A program made the position numbers and the translations under genes. Below, one piece after another: positions 9,122 to 20,658 of a stretch of 42,117 nt of DNA (positions within the stretch are counted from its first letter, which is position 1; every line of letters begins with the position of its first letter). Location: contig JADNYJ010000286.1 in the NCBI GenBank assembly GCA_015501075.1, positions 1 through 42,117 on the forward strand, written 5' to 3'. The stretch is from Gymnopilus junonius. Its lineage: Eukaryota > Basidiomycota > Agaricomycetes > Agaricales > Galerinaceae. Below the pieces are notes generated by a model that was not told where the DNA came from, made no database searches, and saw only the letters and a program-made list of their open reading frames with translations.

Positions 9122-12100
9122 TAGTGCTGGGTGTTTTTCCTTTTGGCCGATGTTACAAACGTGTTTTTCCTCCTGGGCTTCTGGCCATGTGTTTTACCTG
9201 CGTTTTTAACAGTGTTTTTATTACGTCATCAAAAAAATGAAAATTTCTTTTTCTGACCGTTTAAAACAGGTTTTTAACATGTTATTTGTGTGAAATACTG
9301 TGTAAAACTAAAGGAAGCTCTCGATATCCCATTGTCCAGGTTCTCCGACTACTTTGGGAGTAGTTGTCGTCGTTTTCGGTGCACTTGCTGCTCCAGGACC
9401 TTGGGTATCAACGTTAGTAATCAATGCGATTAACCTGGGGTCGTTTAGCTTGACAAAATCTCCAATGTCGAACCGTTCAGATGATCGAATAGTCACTTCC
9501 TGAAGAGCCAGATCGATGCGTTCAGTCTCCGCGAGGTCATATGGATCTGGATGGTTGAACAGCTGCTCTTCTAATGCAGCTACATCAACGTCCCGTGGCT
9601 CGACATTGTCTGCATTGACCAAATCCATCAAAGATGGGGCGGATCGGACGGCAGGATTTTTAGTCGAGCTAGACACTGCTGAAAGGTGGACACGAGCAGT
9701 GTGATTAAAATTACCATCACTCAGCCCATTGACATAAAAGTCGTAGAGCTTGGCTGAGTCGACGAGATGCTCCGGTAGGATTGAACTGCGATGAGCTGCA
9801 TTGAACCATCCTAAACGGGATGCCGTCCTCTCATCACAAATTTCGGAGGGAGAAATTGAGAAGACCTTAATGGCAACTCTCTGCCCTGGGTATTAACAAA
9901 CAAAATTTTGGGAAATCATAGAGGATGACATACTGAAATTAAAGACGCATTTGAATCATTTGCCAGTCCCTTCCACCACTCAAGAGGTGTTGTTTCGCGT
10001 GTCCAAATCTGACTTTGAAAGGGCTTCTCGTTGTAAGCATAGCGCACGAACTCTTCAATGAGGCTTTTAACCACTTCTGATCCACTATCAAGAAGTCGTT
10101 TCTGCTCCCCTTGGAAGAGTTTCAAGACAGAACTTAACAGCTGACGAAAGAGCGGAGGGTACTGCGAAGAATGAAGTTTCTCTCCATCTGCGAGGAATGG
10201 CATCATCAATTGCAGTCCTCCATTAAGACGAAACACTAGAACATAGAATAGATAAATGGCATCAATTTCAAAGATAGAAAGCTTACTCGGATGAAGGTAG
10301 TATCCAAGGAGAAAAATATCATGAGATGACTCGGTCATCATCTGATTGAAGCAGTGATTATAGATCTGGATAACCTCACCACGAAGATCTGATACTCCAG
10401 CATCGGATGATGATAAGACTTCTTCGAGATGATAGGCTATGCAAACCCATACATAAAAGACATCACCGCACGTGGTATTCTGACCTTCCAAAGTAAGAAT
10501 GCCGTTCGCTCCAGAAGACAGAAGCTGAATAAATCCAGACATTCTCACATGAACTTGTAATGTAGAGCGCCATCATGAATGTAAGGAAGAAGCCACTTTG
10601 TCTGGTATAGAGTTTGATATCAGAATCCATAAATGAGCTTGAGCTTAAAAAATAACTACCGGCTGTTTCAAACTTTAAGGTCCCCGCCCGAACACACTTC
10701 TTGATCGGGTCCATGCACGTATGCACTGATACCACCTGTTTATAGCTTGACGAAAACCATGTCTCTGAATGAGATTTAATTCCCTCGCCCACACCGTCGA
10801 CTTTTCTCTGGACTTCAAGGTGATAGGTACCGTAATTGGACTTGCCAAAATAATTGGCGATGCCTGAAACAGTGACGAGCATCTGTGGAATAAGGAGCAA
10901 CAAATATTAGGCTTCTTAACACGTCAAAGCAAAGGTAGAAACCTACGTCTTTGAACAGTTTTCCAATGTCTTTCATATACAGGCTCAGATTATGGCATGG
11001 ATCATAGATGTTAACAATCCAGCAGTATAATGCGCCAGTTTCTTCTTTGCTGAATGCACATTAGGCCCTCCGTCACCAACAATAGCACTGTACGAGTCAG
11101 ATCATATGTTGTCAATAGCTAAGAAGAGTCATAAGTGAATGAAATGTGATGTGAAAAGTGGCGTACCCGAATAATGACATCCTTGAGGACGTCTCCAGTC
11201 ACTGACTCACCACGGAAAATGTGGCCGTCTGTAAAAAAAGATCGTCGAGTTGGTGTTGTCATATGGAAAGTGTAAATTTCATCATTCGCCCGACTACTCC
11301 AACCGTCAAGAGAGAAGGTCAAATGATCCTGGCCCTTCAGAAAGTCCTTAAACATTGCGTCCCAAGCAGCAACCTCCTGAGGAATGTGTTTTGCAAAAAA
11401 TGCTGAACGGTCGGGTACAGTGAAATTGGGAGAAAGTGTCGAAATGAACTCCTCAAAGAACGGATTGTCCATCACGTTCCACGGAATGGCGCAGCATATG
11501 AACATGCGGAGCATCGACCACTCGATCTTCATTTTCTGCTTTTCATTCAGCTTAGCCGGATTCATGTAGCTGTGAAGTGTGTTAACGACGTTAGCACCCA
11601 GTCGTGATTCGGATGCTTCGACCTCCTCATCGTTCGAAACCTTGTCGACCTTCTGTGAAAGGGAGCGCCCGGCCAATTCATGTTTAAGTCATCGATATAA
11701 GGTGGGGAATGATTTTGCAAGCTCCTGATAACCATGATCATTTTATTACATTGAGTAACATATACCGTACGTACATTGCAATGGTTAGCATGTCCTCGTA
11801 TATGAGCCGTGTCCCGTCCCACAGTACGATTATCACAGCCAATGCAGTACACTACGCTCTTGGCTTGAGGGGTTCTTCAGGTTTTCTTTCGTCAAATTCC
11901 AGGACCAGCTCGTCTATGAGCGTATCATGCATCCTGCCACCTTTGGTACGGTCGCGCTCAGCTCTCGTGGACTTGGAAGTTCGTGCAGGTCCGACGCCCT
12001 TGGCCCCATCATAGGAAGACTTGCGCTCTGCGCGCATCTTATCATGAATCTCCTTCTCGTTCAATGTCACAGGGGCTTGGGAGGCAGGAGTGACAGCCGT

Positions 12101-12743
12101 GGAAGAGCACGTGTGAGACGCGTCCAGGCCTACAGCCTTGGGTTCCGGAGGAGGCTACAGTGGACGTGAATGGTTATATGAATATGGCATAGACATCAGA
12201 ACTCACGGTCGGCCAGGGAATATCTTCATTCTCTTTGAAAATCCAAACCCAAGTCTCATTGAGCCCTTCCGTGTACTGGGACCATGCTTGCCATTCCGGG
12301 CTTGACCTATCGGAAATCTTGGTGGCAATGGCATCGAGAAGGTGAGCGAGAGTGACGTCGTCTCCAGAGGTAATAAACTGCTGTCCCAGAGCCAGCAGTT
12401 CAGCTCGATCGGACGGGGAGAGCATTCGAGGAGGTTTTACAAGCCAAATCTCGGCCCTCAAATTTTCAAAATCTCAAAGATCGCTGGATCAATCACTGAT
12501 CTCATGGTAGAATTTCCTTATTGGCTCACACCTTTGCTCATAAGAAAGAACGTCCGTGTACGAGCTAGTACGAGGCTAAAGTCGAGGGTGGTAGGTCAAT
12601 TTAAAAAAATTTATCATATATAGTTTATCACAGAAAAACACAAAGGATTTTCGGCCCTCTGAGGTTTAAAACATTTAATACAATGTTAAATACATGTGAT
12701 AAACTAGGACGTTTAAAACATCCAGCCAAAACACCCAGCACTA
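9122..12743 (-). mobile_element. Complete hAT transposon (3622 bp) inserted in the MULE transposase
   Basis: The termini TAGTGCTGGGTGTTTT.../...AAAACACCCAGCACTA are flanked by the perfect 8-bp target duplication CCACCAAC (9114-9121 and 12744-12751). Inside is a single minus-strand transposase gene of the BED/hAT type. Removing the element plus one duplication rejoins, in frame, an ORF of the surrounding MULE (RELV joined to AILEN). Its CpG content is visibly higher than the surrounding sequence, which fits a recent arrival. Confidence 0.93.
9308..12425 (-). pseudogene. hAT-family transposase (BED zinc finger, RNase-H-like fold), with lesions
   Basis: The start MLSPSDRAELLAL is at 12425 and the stop TAG at 9308-9310. 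Exon 1 is 12207-12425, then a 52-nt intron (12155-12206). A BED-like finger YCIGCDNR..HIRGHANHC lies at about 11792-11850. Then come GRSLSQKVDKV, LTFSLDGWSSRANDEIYTF, AIVGDGGPNVHSAKK, NIYDPCHNLSLYMKDIGK, VHVRMSGFIQLL and the C-terminal block FVRYAYNEKPFQSQIW. These match fungal hAT transposases with their DUF659-like core. Lesions are a frame break at the GGGG run 11869-11872, an in-frame TGA at 11689-11691, and frame breaks near 11040 and 10550. Some of the frame breaks may be consensus errors; the TGA is not of that kind. Intron limits in the middle are approximate. Confidence 0.85.
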
Positions 12744-12843
12744 CCACCAACTCTCTCAACTGCTTTGAAAATGCCATTGAGAACTGAGCCCATTTTTGGA
12801 TGGACCCCTCCAGCACTGGATGATGCCTCAAGCATATCATCAA
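12744..12843 (-). pseudogene. MULE transposase, tail segment on the right side of the hAT
   Basis: The frame ICLRHHPVLEGSIQKWAQF..FSKQLRELV ends at the hAT boundary. It follows the main MULE gene (12888-16933) and joins in frame to 9113 downward. Helical, charged tails of this kind are usual after the SWIM domain in fungal MULEs. Confidence 0.6.
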
Positions 12844-15346
12844 AGCATCACTTTAAATACTCTCATCTTCCTGTGGAAAAGTAAATCTTAACAATTGCTT
12901 GTTAGATCTCTCGGAATGAGAAAACTATATTTAGGACATACCCCAGTTGCTTTGTCATCATTTGATATGTCATCCTTGTTTTTGGGCTCTGTTTCATTTG
13001 ACCCACTCTGTCCCCAACACCCTGTGGCACCATCCATGCTTTCTGACTGACTTTCATCACCTTCACAAGACCCTGAATTTTCTGCACTCAATATCTGTCT
13101 TCCCAACTTGATTACTTCTGACTCTGCTGTTTGCTCCTCCTGTGTGTCTTCAATGTGAATACCTTTGATACTGTAGAATGGCACATAGTGGGCTTGATGA
13201 AGATTGAGAAAAAATTGTAGGTCAGTGAGCAGCTTATTTTGCAACTTTGTGTTCATCAACCTGACTAGATGTTTGCAGAGCAGGAATCTACTGATCAGGT
13301 ATGACTGGCAGCTACAAGTCCAGTCTTGTATGTTGGTATGATATTCTCTGGGTTTGTGTTTTTCTTCCTCTTCTATTTGCTGTAAATGTTCTTTGAGCTT
13401 TTTACCTTTAATTTTCCCTTTCTGTATTGTGAGTTCCTTTCTGACCAAGCACTCCTCATCTGATAGGCTTAATTCCATCCATTGCTGTTGGAATTCAGTC
13501 TGCCAAGGTGCAAGAGCCTTCATGTGGCCAATGTGCCTCTTATCCAATATTGAGGCCAAGGTCAGTTTCATGCGAGGGAGGATGCTGGTTATAACCAGGT
13601 GAGTGACCAAGTCAAGATGGGGCTGATTGAACTTGGCTAAATCTCATCATTTCAAATGCTTCCAAAGGTTTTCCACTACCATCGTCATCTTCAACCTAGA
13701 AATTGCATCACAGGCTGAGCGTGCCCACAATGACCATTGTTTTGGTGTGTACCACTGGTTCCACATATATGCCCAGACCTGACTTAGATCATTTTCAAAG
13801 CAGTAATGATACATGTCATTCACTGCACCTCTGTGAATTTCATCTGCAGTAAAAAATGAGCCTTCAGCATCATTGAGTGGTATGCTGGGATGCTGATGGA
13901 AATGAATGTGAAATTTCTCAACAATTATTGCATGCTGTTCTTTTGGGCAAAATTCCAGGTGATCATTTGTTGGGACCTTAGGCAGAGCACGTCATATTGG
14001 CATCTTCTTTTTCCCAGCTTTTAGTATGAACACAGGAGGGCAGCATGTTCATTGATGTGTCTAATAAAATGTGGTAAGCACTTCTTTAAATATTCTGTTG
14101 AAAAGCTGCTTGCTGACCTCTGCATTACACTTTGATGATTCTTCTTCAGCATCTAGAGTCCTTGGCTTCAGACCCTCAGCATCGTCTTTGTGGATGCTGT
14201 CTTCTATCCAGCCTGCACTTATGCCTGGAACCCAAGTAGGGTCTATGAGGTCAAATATCTGATGTGCTTGGATAGTGCTATAAGCAGCTGGAGGTTTGTT
14301 TTGGGCTAAATGTTCTTCAATGTAAGTGACCACATGCCAATAACACAGCTGATGATGAGCTTTAGGAATTTCCTTTCGAAATCCATTAATTTCCATAGTG
14401 TCCTTGTCAGAGAGTGTAAATTGAATGTTAGGGCACCTCTCCACTACAAATTTAATGATGGAGCAGAGGAGGTGATCTTTGGCACCATGTGCTGCATTCT
14501 CATTGGTCGAAGCTGTAAAGCAAAAGGTGAGAGGAATGGCTTGGCCATTGAGTTCACCTACAATTATGTAAAGTTCATAGCCCAATGCATTTGTTTTCCC
14601 TATGGAAAGGTCAGTCACTATCACTCAAATATTCATCAGAGAAAACCACGTACATGTAGAATCCATTGCAACCTCAACAATTTCTTTTCTGACCTCATTG
14701 AGCACCCCCTTGAAGGTGAAGGCCAGGGCATCAATTCCTTCTTCAACTTGGATAGGTATGATATCTATTTTGCAATCTGCTTTCATCTTTAGCAACTTTT
14801 CTGCAGATTTGACTTGGTCATCATTCAGTTGCCATCACTCTTCATTAATCTCTGCCCACTGAAGGTATACTTGCTTTTGTGTTAATTGACCTTCAAGTTT
14901 TCTCCCCAGTATTGTTTCCCATATCTATGTAATAGAATGAGTTATTAAGTTCTTGACAAAGGAAAGGGCAGAGCAAGCAGAGGAGATCCACGTTGGAGCT
15001 ATGTCAGAGTACATTGGTGTCAGAGTTGGTCTTAGTGTAACATATGTAGATGTAGGGTTGAGACTTCAGCTTCAATGTATGTGTTGCACTCCATTGTCTG
15101 GACATTGTCTCGAATTTCGGAGTTGGGTCAGACAAAAAAGCAGAGTAGAGAAGCATGGATTGATTAATGAACAATATATGAACTGAGGTGCCTAATAATA
15201 GTTCTAAGGTTTTTATACTACGGAGGAAACTAAGTGGAGACCATACATGTACTAGTGAGCAGGCAGATGTGTAAGTTATTCTGTGCTACTCGGAGTCATC
15301 TAGCTATGTGTAGCTTAAGTGTCTACATGTTCCGGGACTTGTAGTA

Positions 15347-15882
15347 CTGTTGCATTTCATTCAATTCACTGGTCACAGGTCACAGGCCCTCCAAAATTGG
15401 CGAAATGTCACAGTTGTCCATGGTCACAAGGCTGAGTGGTGAAACCATTTGATGGCCATAAATTTGGTCATTTTTGCACTTAAAATCGCAAAAATCACCC
15501 CAGAACTGGTGAACTGCCACTCTGGCATTCTTAAATTACTAGAAATAAAAGTTGTGAGACTGTAATTAGTTAAACTAAGTATTTTATGGCTTAGAGGTCA
15601 ATGTCCGAGTCTTCATAACTGGGTTTGATATCATGCTACCAAAATCAGACAGATGATTGCTACGTAAGTAGTCAAAAAAGAACACATCAGGTGAGAATCG
15701 AACCCACTGCCTAGAGCAGTCATTGAACTACTTTGATGCATACTACCAGTCCACCATGACAACTCTGTAAGACTGGTGAAATTTTAGGTAGGTCACAGGT
15801 CCCAAGCCCACCTGGTGAACCTGGCATTTCACCAGGCAGGTCACAGGTCACAGGGAGTGGTGAATTGAATGAAATGCAACAG
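15347..15882 (-). mobile_element. TA-flanked inverted-repeat element with tRNA-like core, copy 1 (536 bp)
   Basis: The ends CTGTTGCATTTCATTCAATT and complement are flanked by TA (15345-15346, 15883-15884). Inside the termini, GGTCACAGGTCACAGG motifs face each other. The interior is highly similar to copy 2 (17270-17784) in inverted orientation. It holds a tRNA-like segment at 15690-15760. It has no protein-coding ORF and lies within the MULE gene region. Confidence 0.88.
15690..15760 (-). other. tRNA-like segment in copy 1
   Basis: Read on the minus strand, it has an A-box-like TGGTGGACTGGTAGTA and a perfect-looking B box and T arm: the stem GTGGG/CTCAC (one G-T pair) closes the loop TTCGATT. 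The acceptor stem does not pair and no CCA-ready end is seen, so it is a relic or a Pol III promoter module, not a working tRNA gene. Confidence 0.6.
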
Positions 15883-17269
15883 TATTTCGAGGAGACTATG
15901 AAGTCGGAGTTCATATAGTCAGAGATCGGAGTTGGTCAGAGGCGCATATATAACAATGAGTCACAATATTCTGAAATCAGAAAATGCAAAATACTTACTT
16001 TTGCAGCTGGCATATTTGCTTGCTCCTTTATGATAGCATCAACTTCATCTGTCATTGATATGTCGACATAGGGGAAGTGCAAACAATGGTGAGTGATCCT
16101 TATTCTGGCAAAAGTTATATCCTCAGCCATTGTAATATGAAGGTACCCATTGCAGTCAAAGTGGTCCATTGTCATTCTTGCCCTGCATTTTCTTATGTCC
16201 AGGTTAAGTTTTGGTTTTGCTTCTTCTCTCTTAACTTGGGCACAGTAAAATGTGAATGTTCTAATGAGATCTGATGTCTGGCTCTTTTCACACTTCTTAT
16301 AGCTGTGCACACAAATGTAAGTATGGTAAATTCTTCGTGGCTTAAATTTACTTACACAAAATGATATCCTGTTGCTTCCCAGATGTTTTCCACAATCACT
16401 TTAGCAATTTCACTACTGTCCATGCCTGAGGTGCATCCCAGAAAGTTGTCCAGTGTTACTTCTGCATCGAGTTTGAAAGTGACACTCTTGTGCTCTGCTA
16501 TGAGTTCGAGGAAGTCTGACCACTTTAGAGGCATCTGAAGCTCTATGTCTCTTGGTCTCGGTCCTTTTCTTTGAGATACTGTGCTGTCAGCTGGACTTGG
16601 GGATGTCTCATCCTGCTCATTACATTTCTTTTGCTGATTGTTTGCTAGTTTAACCCTGCAGTCATTACAGGTCTTCAGATATTTCAAATTTTGGCCTCAG
16701 GGGAAGGCCTCCTGTAACTGTATAATGGGGCAGCATGTACACTGGACAAGATTTTCTGTTTCTTTCAGAGAGATGAATCAAATTGCAAGTAAAATAGCCA
16801 ATGAAATCATACCAGGGCCAGCAGCATCCATGCTTTTCATGCAAAAAGCATGCGCTGAGCCCCAGAATCTCTTTTTTTTACTCTGCCTACACCCGTGACA
16901 CTTCTGCACTCTTCTTGATGTGTCATGTTGCATCTGATTAATTAGATAAATGAGTTCATGTGACTGTCCTTCTGGCATGTAAAATATCAAAAAAAGTTGT
17001 GTATGGGACTGGAATTGAATGCAATGCTTGCCAGGTTGGGTGTGTAATAGCCCGTCCTGAATTATAGTGGCTGACAGCCATAACCATTGAGCCATGATCC
17101 TCTGAGGAGGGCAAGAGATCATGATATCTATCTGGTGTTGATCCTATAGGCTTTCCTCCACAAATCAGGAAATTTTCAAGCAGCTATCTTAATTCTAAGC
17201 ACTGCAGCACTGTATAAATGAATTTCTTTTCTTTATCTCTGCCAATTTATGCCTACAGACATGGATATA

Positions 17270-17784
17270 CTGTTGCATTTCATTCAATTCACCACCCCCT
17301 GTGACCTGTGACCTGCCCGGTGAAATGCCAGGTTCACCAGGTGGGCTTGGGACCTGTGACCTACCTAAAATTTCACCGGCCTTACAGAGTTGTCATGGTT
17401 GACTGGTAGTATGTGTCAAAGTAGTTCAATGACTGCTCTAGGCAGTGGGTTTGATTCTCACCTGATGTGTTCTTTTTTGACTACTTACGTAGCAATCATC
17501 TGTCCAATTTTGGTAGCATGATATCAAACCCAATTATGAAGACTCGGACATTGACCTCTAAGCCACAAAATACTTAGTTTAACTAATTACAGTCTCACAA
17601 CTTTTATTTCTAGTAATTTAAGAATGCCAGAGTGGCAGTTCACCAGTTCAAGCGCAAAAATGACCAAATTTATGGCCATCAAATGGTTTCGCCACTCAGC
17701 CTTGTGACTGCGGACAACTGTGACATTTCGCCGATTTTGGAGGGCCTGTGACCCGTGACCGGTGAATTGAATGAAATGCAACAG
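17270..17784 (+). mobile_element. TA-flanked inverted-repeat element with tRNA-like core, copy 2 (515 bp)
   Basis: Same family as copy 1, in reverse orientation. The termini CTGTTGCATTTC.../...GAAATGCAACAG have TA on both sides (17268-17269, 17785-17786). It lies between the MULE gene and its right inverted repeat. The tRNA-like segment is at 17392-17462, with a T-loop change (TTCGATT to TTTGATT). Confidence 0.88.
17392..17462 (+). other. tRNA-like segment in copy 2
   Basis: It matches the segment in copy 1 almost base for base: GTCATGGTTGACTGGTAG at the 5' side and GTGGGTTTGATTCTCACC at the 3' side. The C to T change in the B box suggests decay of a Pol III promoter. Confidence 0.55.
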
Positions 17785-17831
17785 TACTATGGTTTGATGA
17801 AATAAGGCAATATCAAGGCATGTGGGAGTGG

Positions 17832-17983
17832 CACATGATCTGCATTTTGTGGGGGGTGTACTACCTGAGTCCTATCTAAGTGGCAGGATCCTGCCTAATA
17901 TGGGAAGGGACCCTGTGTTGAGGTACAGACCCCACGAGCTTTGATGGCAAGGATACTGAGATTCTTCCAGTGGGAGCCCCCTG
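17832..17983. repeat. Right terminal inverted repeat of the MULE (about 152 bp)
   Basis: Continuous counterpart of the split left repeat. It runs from CACATGATCTGCATTTTG at the inner end through GCCTAATATGGGAAGGGACCC to CTTCCAGTGGGAGCCCCCTG at the outer end. Confidence 0.78.
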
Positions 17984-18261
17984 CATCCCCCTATCAGCCC
18001 AACCTCAAAGTTTTCTACTATCTCCAATACAAAATTAGCTATTGCATGTCTGGGTTTGGGTTTGATGTAGAGTTGAACTTGGAATACTGTCGAAGATTTG
18101 GTGCCACTCTATTCAAGCTGGCAAGCAGGGATGTATCCATGGTGATATAATGGGCTACAAAGGTGTGAAAGTGAGGTTTTGAAGGGAAAGAAAGAGAAGA
18201 GATGTATATATGTGTCAAATGAATGGACTGTGTATGTGTCCCAGCTGACAACTAGTATTGT

Positions 18262-18455
18262 CCTTCCTCCGCATTACCAGATACACCTTGCCAGCCAAAT
18301 CATGCAGATCTCTGTGAGCAATCTGCAAGTCACTCTTGCCAGAATGGCTGATATCTTTGTAACACTGCTCTTTGCACTTCTTCACTTGGCATGGTTAAAG
18401 TTGGCAAGGGTCTTGTAGGGATTCACAGCAGTCTTGTAGGGGTTCACAGCAATGA
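18262..18455 (-). pseudogene. Fragment of a duplicated chitin-synthase myosin-motor exon
   Basis: It aligns with 2750-2935 of the chitin synthase. Shared landmarks are ATACACC..GCCAGCCAAATC, CTTTGTAACACTGCTCTT and GGCAAGGGTCTTGTAGGG. The minus-strand translation gives VNPYKTLANFNHA, then in a shifted frame KEQCYKD, then LHDLAGKVYLVMRR. The real gene has VNPYKTLASINDVS, EEQCYKD and LYDLAARVYLLMRR. Divergence is high, so the duplication is old. The orientation equals that of the real gene, and it lies upstream of BTB copy B as CHS lies upstream of BTB copy A. Confidence 0.85.
18410..18451. repeat. 21-bp tandem duplication in the chitin-synthase fragment
   Basis: GTCTTGTAGGG(A/G)TTCACAGCA occurs twice head to tail (18410-18430, 18431-18451). 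It doubles the codons for VNPYKT; the true gene has one copy. Confidence 0.85.
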
Positions 18456-19131
18456 GTAAATGGCAATAATAAGGTAGTTTATACTTATGTAATATACTAC
18501 TTACCATCAGCTTTTTCATCATCCCATTCTCAACCTATTCTTGCTATGCATATGAGTACTGAGTATCTGCGACTCCTATAAGAATATGATGAGGCTGCGT
18601 CCATGATCCTTTCAGAATGCAAGGTACCAAGGGCTTCAACTTAAAGCAGTATCATTCAACTATCAAACTTCTCACTGTGCTCAAATATCATCTGGGGCCT
18701 GGGCAGCTTCTATGGATGAAAGGCTGTTTTAACTAGTGCCTTATCAAGCATCAATAATATGCAACTGCAGTTCCTTTCCTGTGATTTTCTGCTGCCGATA
18801 TCTTTCGTGTGGGGCTGAGGGTTGGGAGAAAAGCCGAAGAGACCTGTCATTGCACAGCTGGTCAGGTGTTCAAATCAGCGCGTGCTTTGTTGAAGCAAGG
18901 CAGAAGCAAGGCTACCATGCTGCACACATTCTAAAAATTACTGCAAGCCCTGCAGGGCATGATTGGAAAAGGTATGTGTATTGCGACAGCTTGAAATAAA
19001 CACTTCCACAGTTATATTTGCAGCTCCCTCAATGAAAGCACCTTGGTTCCATACTTTCACTGAGACACTGACATTCCTAGGCTTCCCTCTCAAGGCTCCT
19101 CTTCAATGTCTCATAAATTTTAATTACTCTA
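18456..19131. other. Spacer between the chitin-synthase fragment and BTB copy B
   Basis: No ORF with recognisable content. By position it is the decayed counterpart of the 3085-4408 promoter region, but I see no clear base-level match. Confidence 0.4.
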
Positions 19132-20270
19132 TGCTGAAACACCAACAGCCAAAATTTCTTTTGGGGCAGTGTCTTTTTCAAGGTCTATCTTATCTCAATC
19201 TTGAGTGCTTATCATGTATCAATGCTATCGATGCCCCACAATCCATGCTACTCATGCAGCCAGGTCGAGCAAACCCTGTTCTGCATTCCGTGAATTGAAC
19301 AGTCCTCTGAAGTCTTGAGAATATGTTCCTCTTCCCATCTGAAAATCCCAAGGCCATACTCAGGAACATCCTATCGTACTTGAAGGGTATAAGGCAGATG
19401 ATTTCACTTGCTTGCTAAATGTCATGTATCCTAGGTTAGCACTGCACTCCTAGCCCTTCGCCTTTGGTTCCTACGCTAATATGTTCTGTCTTCCAATGTT
19501 TCATAGAGCCAAATCTCTGATCTCTGGTATGAGTATTGATCTGCACTTGCAAAAGGAGGAATGGGTGAGCGTGTTAAAGCTATCAACCATGTGGAGTATG
19601 ACCAAGGTGAGATGAATATCACAAAGTCCAGGTCCTCTCCATACCAGTCTGATAATGCATTTCATGACTAGATTCGCGAATATGCCATCCATAGGTTATC
19701 GACTAATGTGACCTTGATGGCGGTCAAAAAAATTCATCTAGCAAGGGCTCATAAGGTTGTAACCTGGTTCGAAGAAGGATTGAAGAGTTTGGTGAATGGC
19801 GACTACAAGTTGACATGCAAGGAGATGGCAGCTCTAGGATGGGAAACCAGTGCTCTTATTCTCTGGATCCGGACTCAGTTTCAAAGCAACACAAATGATA
19901 CTCTCTATTTCAGAAAAGAGTCGATTAAATGCTCTAATTGCTTCTCTCAGTTGAGTCTGTTCAACAATAATACTAGTTACTACAGCTGTGGTGCATCACT
20001 TGCTGCAGATGAAGAACTCAGTTTCTCTGGCACTGGTTCCCCATCTGGCTCGAATTTAGATCATATTGTCTCCATCAGAGGGATAAAATGCAGTTGATGC
20101 TTTGGGAGCTCTTTCTACTTCTTTCCAACCATTCAATGCAACTCTTGCTCCTGTAGCATCACTCCAAAAGTAATGTTAGAGTCACCCCGAACAACTCATT
20201 GGACAACATGATAAAAGAGGTATTCAGAACAGAGATAGAGAACTGTCGATGGTCATGGTCCACCTGGTAA
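19132..20270 (+). pseudogene. BTB/POZ protein with Cys-rich tail, copy B (degenerate)
   Basis: The first exon (about 19132-19182) is recognisable by FLLGQCLFQ before a GT donor, the counterpart of FLWDLVFFK in copy C. Farther on are a SIDLHLQKEEWVSVLKLSTMWSM-like piece (about 19530-19600) and IREYAIHRLSTNVTLMAVKKI then HLARAHKVVTWFEEGL (about 19672-19790). Cys pairs CSNC/YYSCG follow, then an in-frame TGA at 20095-20097 in the third Cys pair. The C-terminus is in another frame: SNVRVTPNNSLDNMIKEVF (about 20165-20230). The overall order equals the intact copy C. Several lesions make it non-functional. Confidence 0.82.
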
Positions 20271-20658
20271 ATGTGGAGCAAGCTAGTGTCTTAGTATACA
20301 TAGGCTAGTATGGTGTCTGTCATCCAAATGTATGTTCCTGGTCTTCTCTGAAGAAATCCAAAGTCACATTTCATCACACATTCACACCAGCATATGAACT
20401 TTTGAGAATGACCCAGATTGTACTTAATCGACCAGCTTCCGGTGACCAAAATATTTACAGATCAAGTTCCAAATTCGCTTATTACTGCTTGCTAGATTAA
20501 TTAGCAACTTTGAGGAAATGTGAAATAAATAGTTGCCTCAATGCTTGAGATACTTCATTTATGTAAACGTATGATTATCTGCAGCTGTGAGAGGATCATT
20601 CTCTCACAAGGATTCCATTGCAGTCTTGCACTCTCTTTCAAGAATTTACCACTATTCA
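20271..20658. other. Spacer between BTB copy B and the 5.8-kb transposon
   Basis: No coding or repeat feature recognised. It ends in the 7-bp target duplication CTATTCA (20652-20658). Confidence 0.45.

Larger units (their letters stand above)
12888..16933 (-). pseudogene. MULE transposase with SWIM zinc finger (degenerate)
   Basis: The N-terminal Cys pairs are KCHGC (about 16890-16915) and TCNDC (about 16660). An exon at 15936-16310 ends at AAK|GTAAGT (about 16000). Next comes WAEINEE.WQLNDDQVKSAEKL (about 14800-14870). The transposase core reads MDST|WKTNALGYELYIIVGELNG after removing an intron of about 50 nt, then TLSDKDTMEINGF and HHQLCYWHVVTYIEEHL. Farther on is HIHFHQHPSIPL and a SWIM finger CSC..LCKHLV (about 13250-13320). 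In-frame TGA stops lie at 14835-14837, 13992-13994 and 13644-13649 (two). DDE-type residues are visible (DST, SDKD). The protein cut-and-pastes the MULE, but this copy cannot make it. It is further split by the hAT and by the element at 15347-15882, which lies in or next to an intron. Confidence 0.85.
6654..17983 (-). mobile_element. Mutator-like (MULE) transposon with long terminal inverted repeats, heavily invaded
   Basis: The outer ends are CAGGGGGCTCCCACTGGAAG (6654) and its complement ending at 17983. The right inverted repeat is continuous (17832-17983). The left one has the same sequence but is cut by later insertions (see its entry). The interior codes on the minus strand for a MULE transposase with MULE and SWIM domains. 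Later guests are the TA-flanked element 6692-7534, an unclassified piece 7628-8242, the hAT-type MITE 8257-8879, the hAT transposon 9122-12743 and two tRNA-like inverted-repeat elements. No clean 9-11 bp target duplication was found at the outer ends, so the exact limits are approximate. Confidence 0.75.

Noticed and set aside
15690..15760. Functional tRNA gene
   Set aside because: The T arm is good, but the acceptor stem does not pair and the copy at 17392 has a B-box change; it is part of a repeat.
20095..20097. TGA in BTB copy B as another CGA-to-TGA event
   Set aside because: Copy A has AGA at the aligned codon, so an A-to-T change is as likely; left out of the decay signature.
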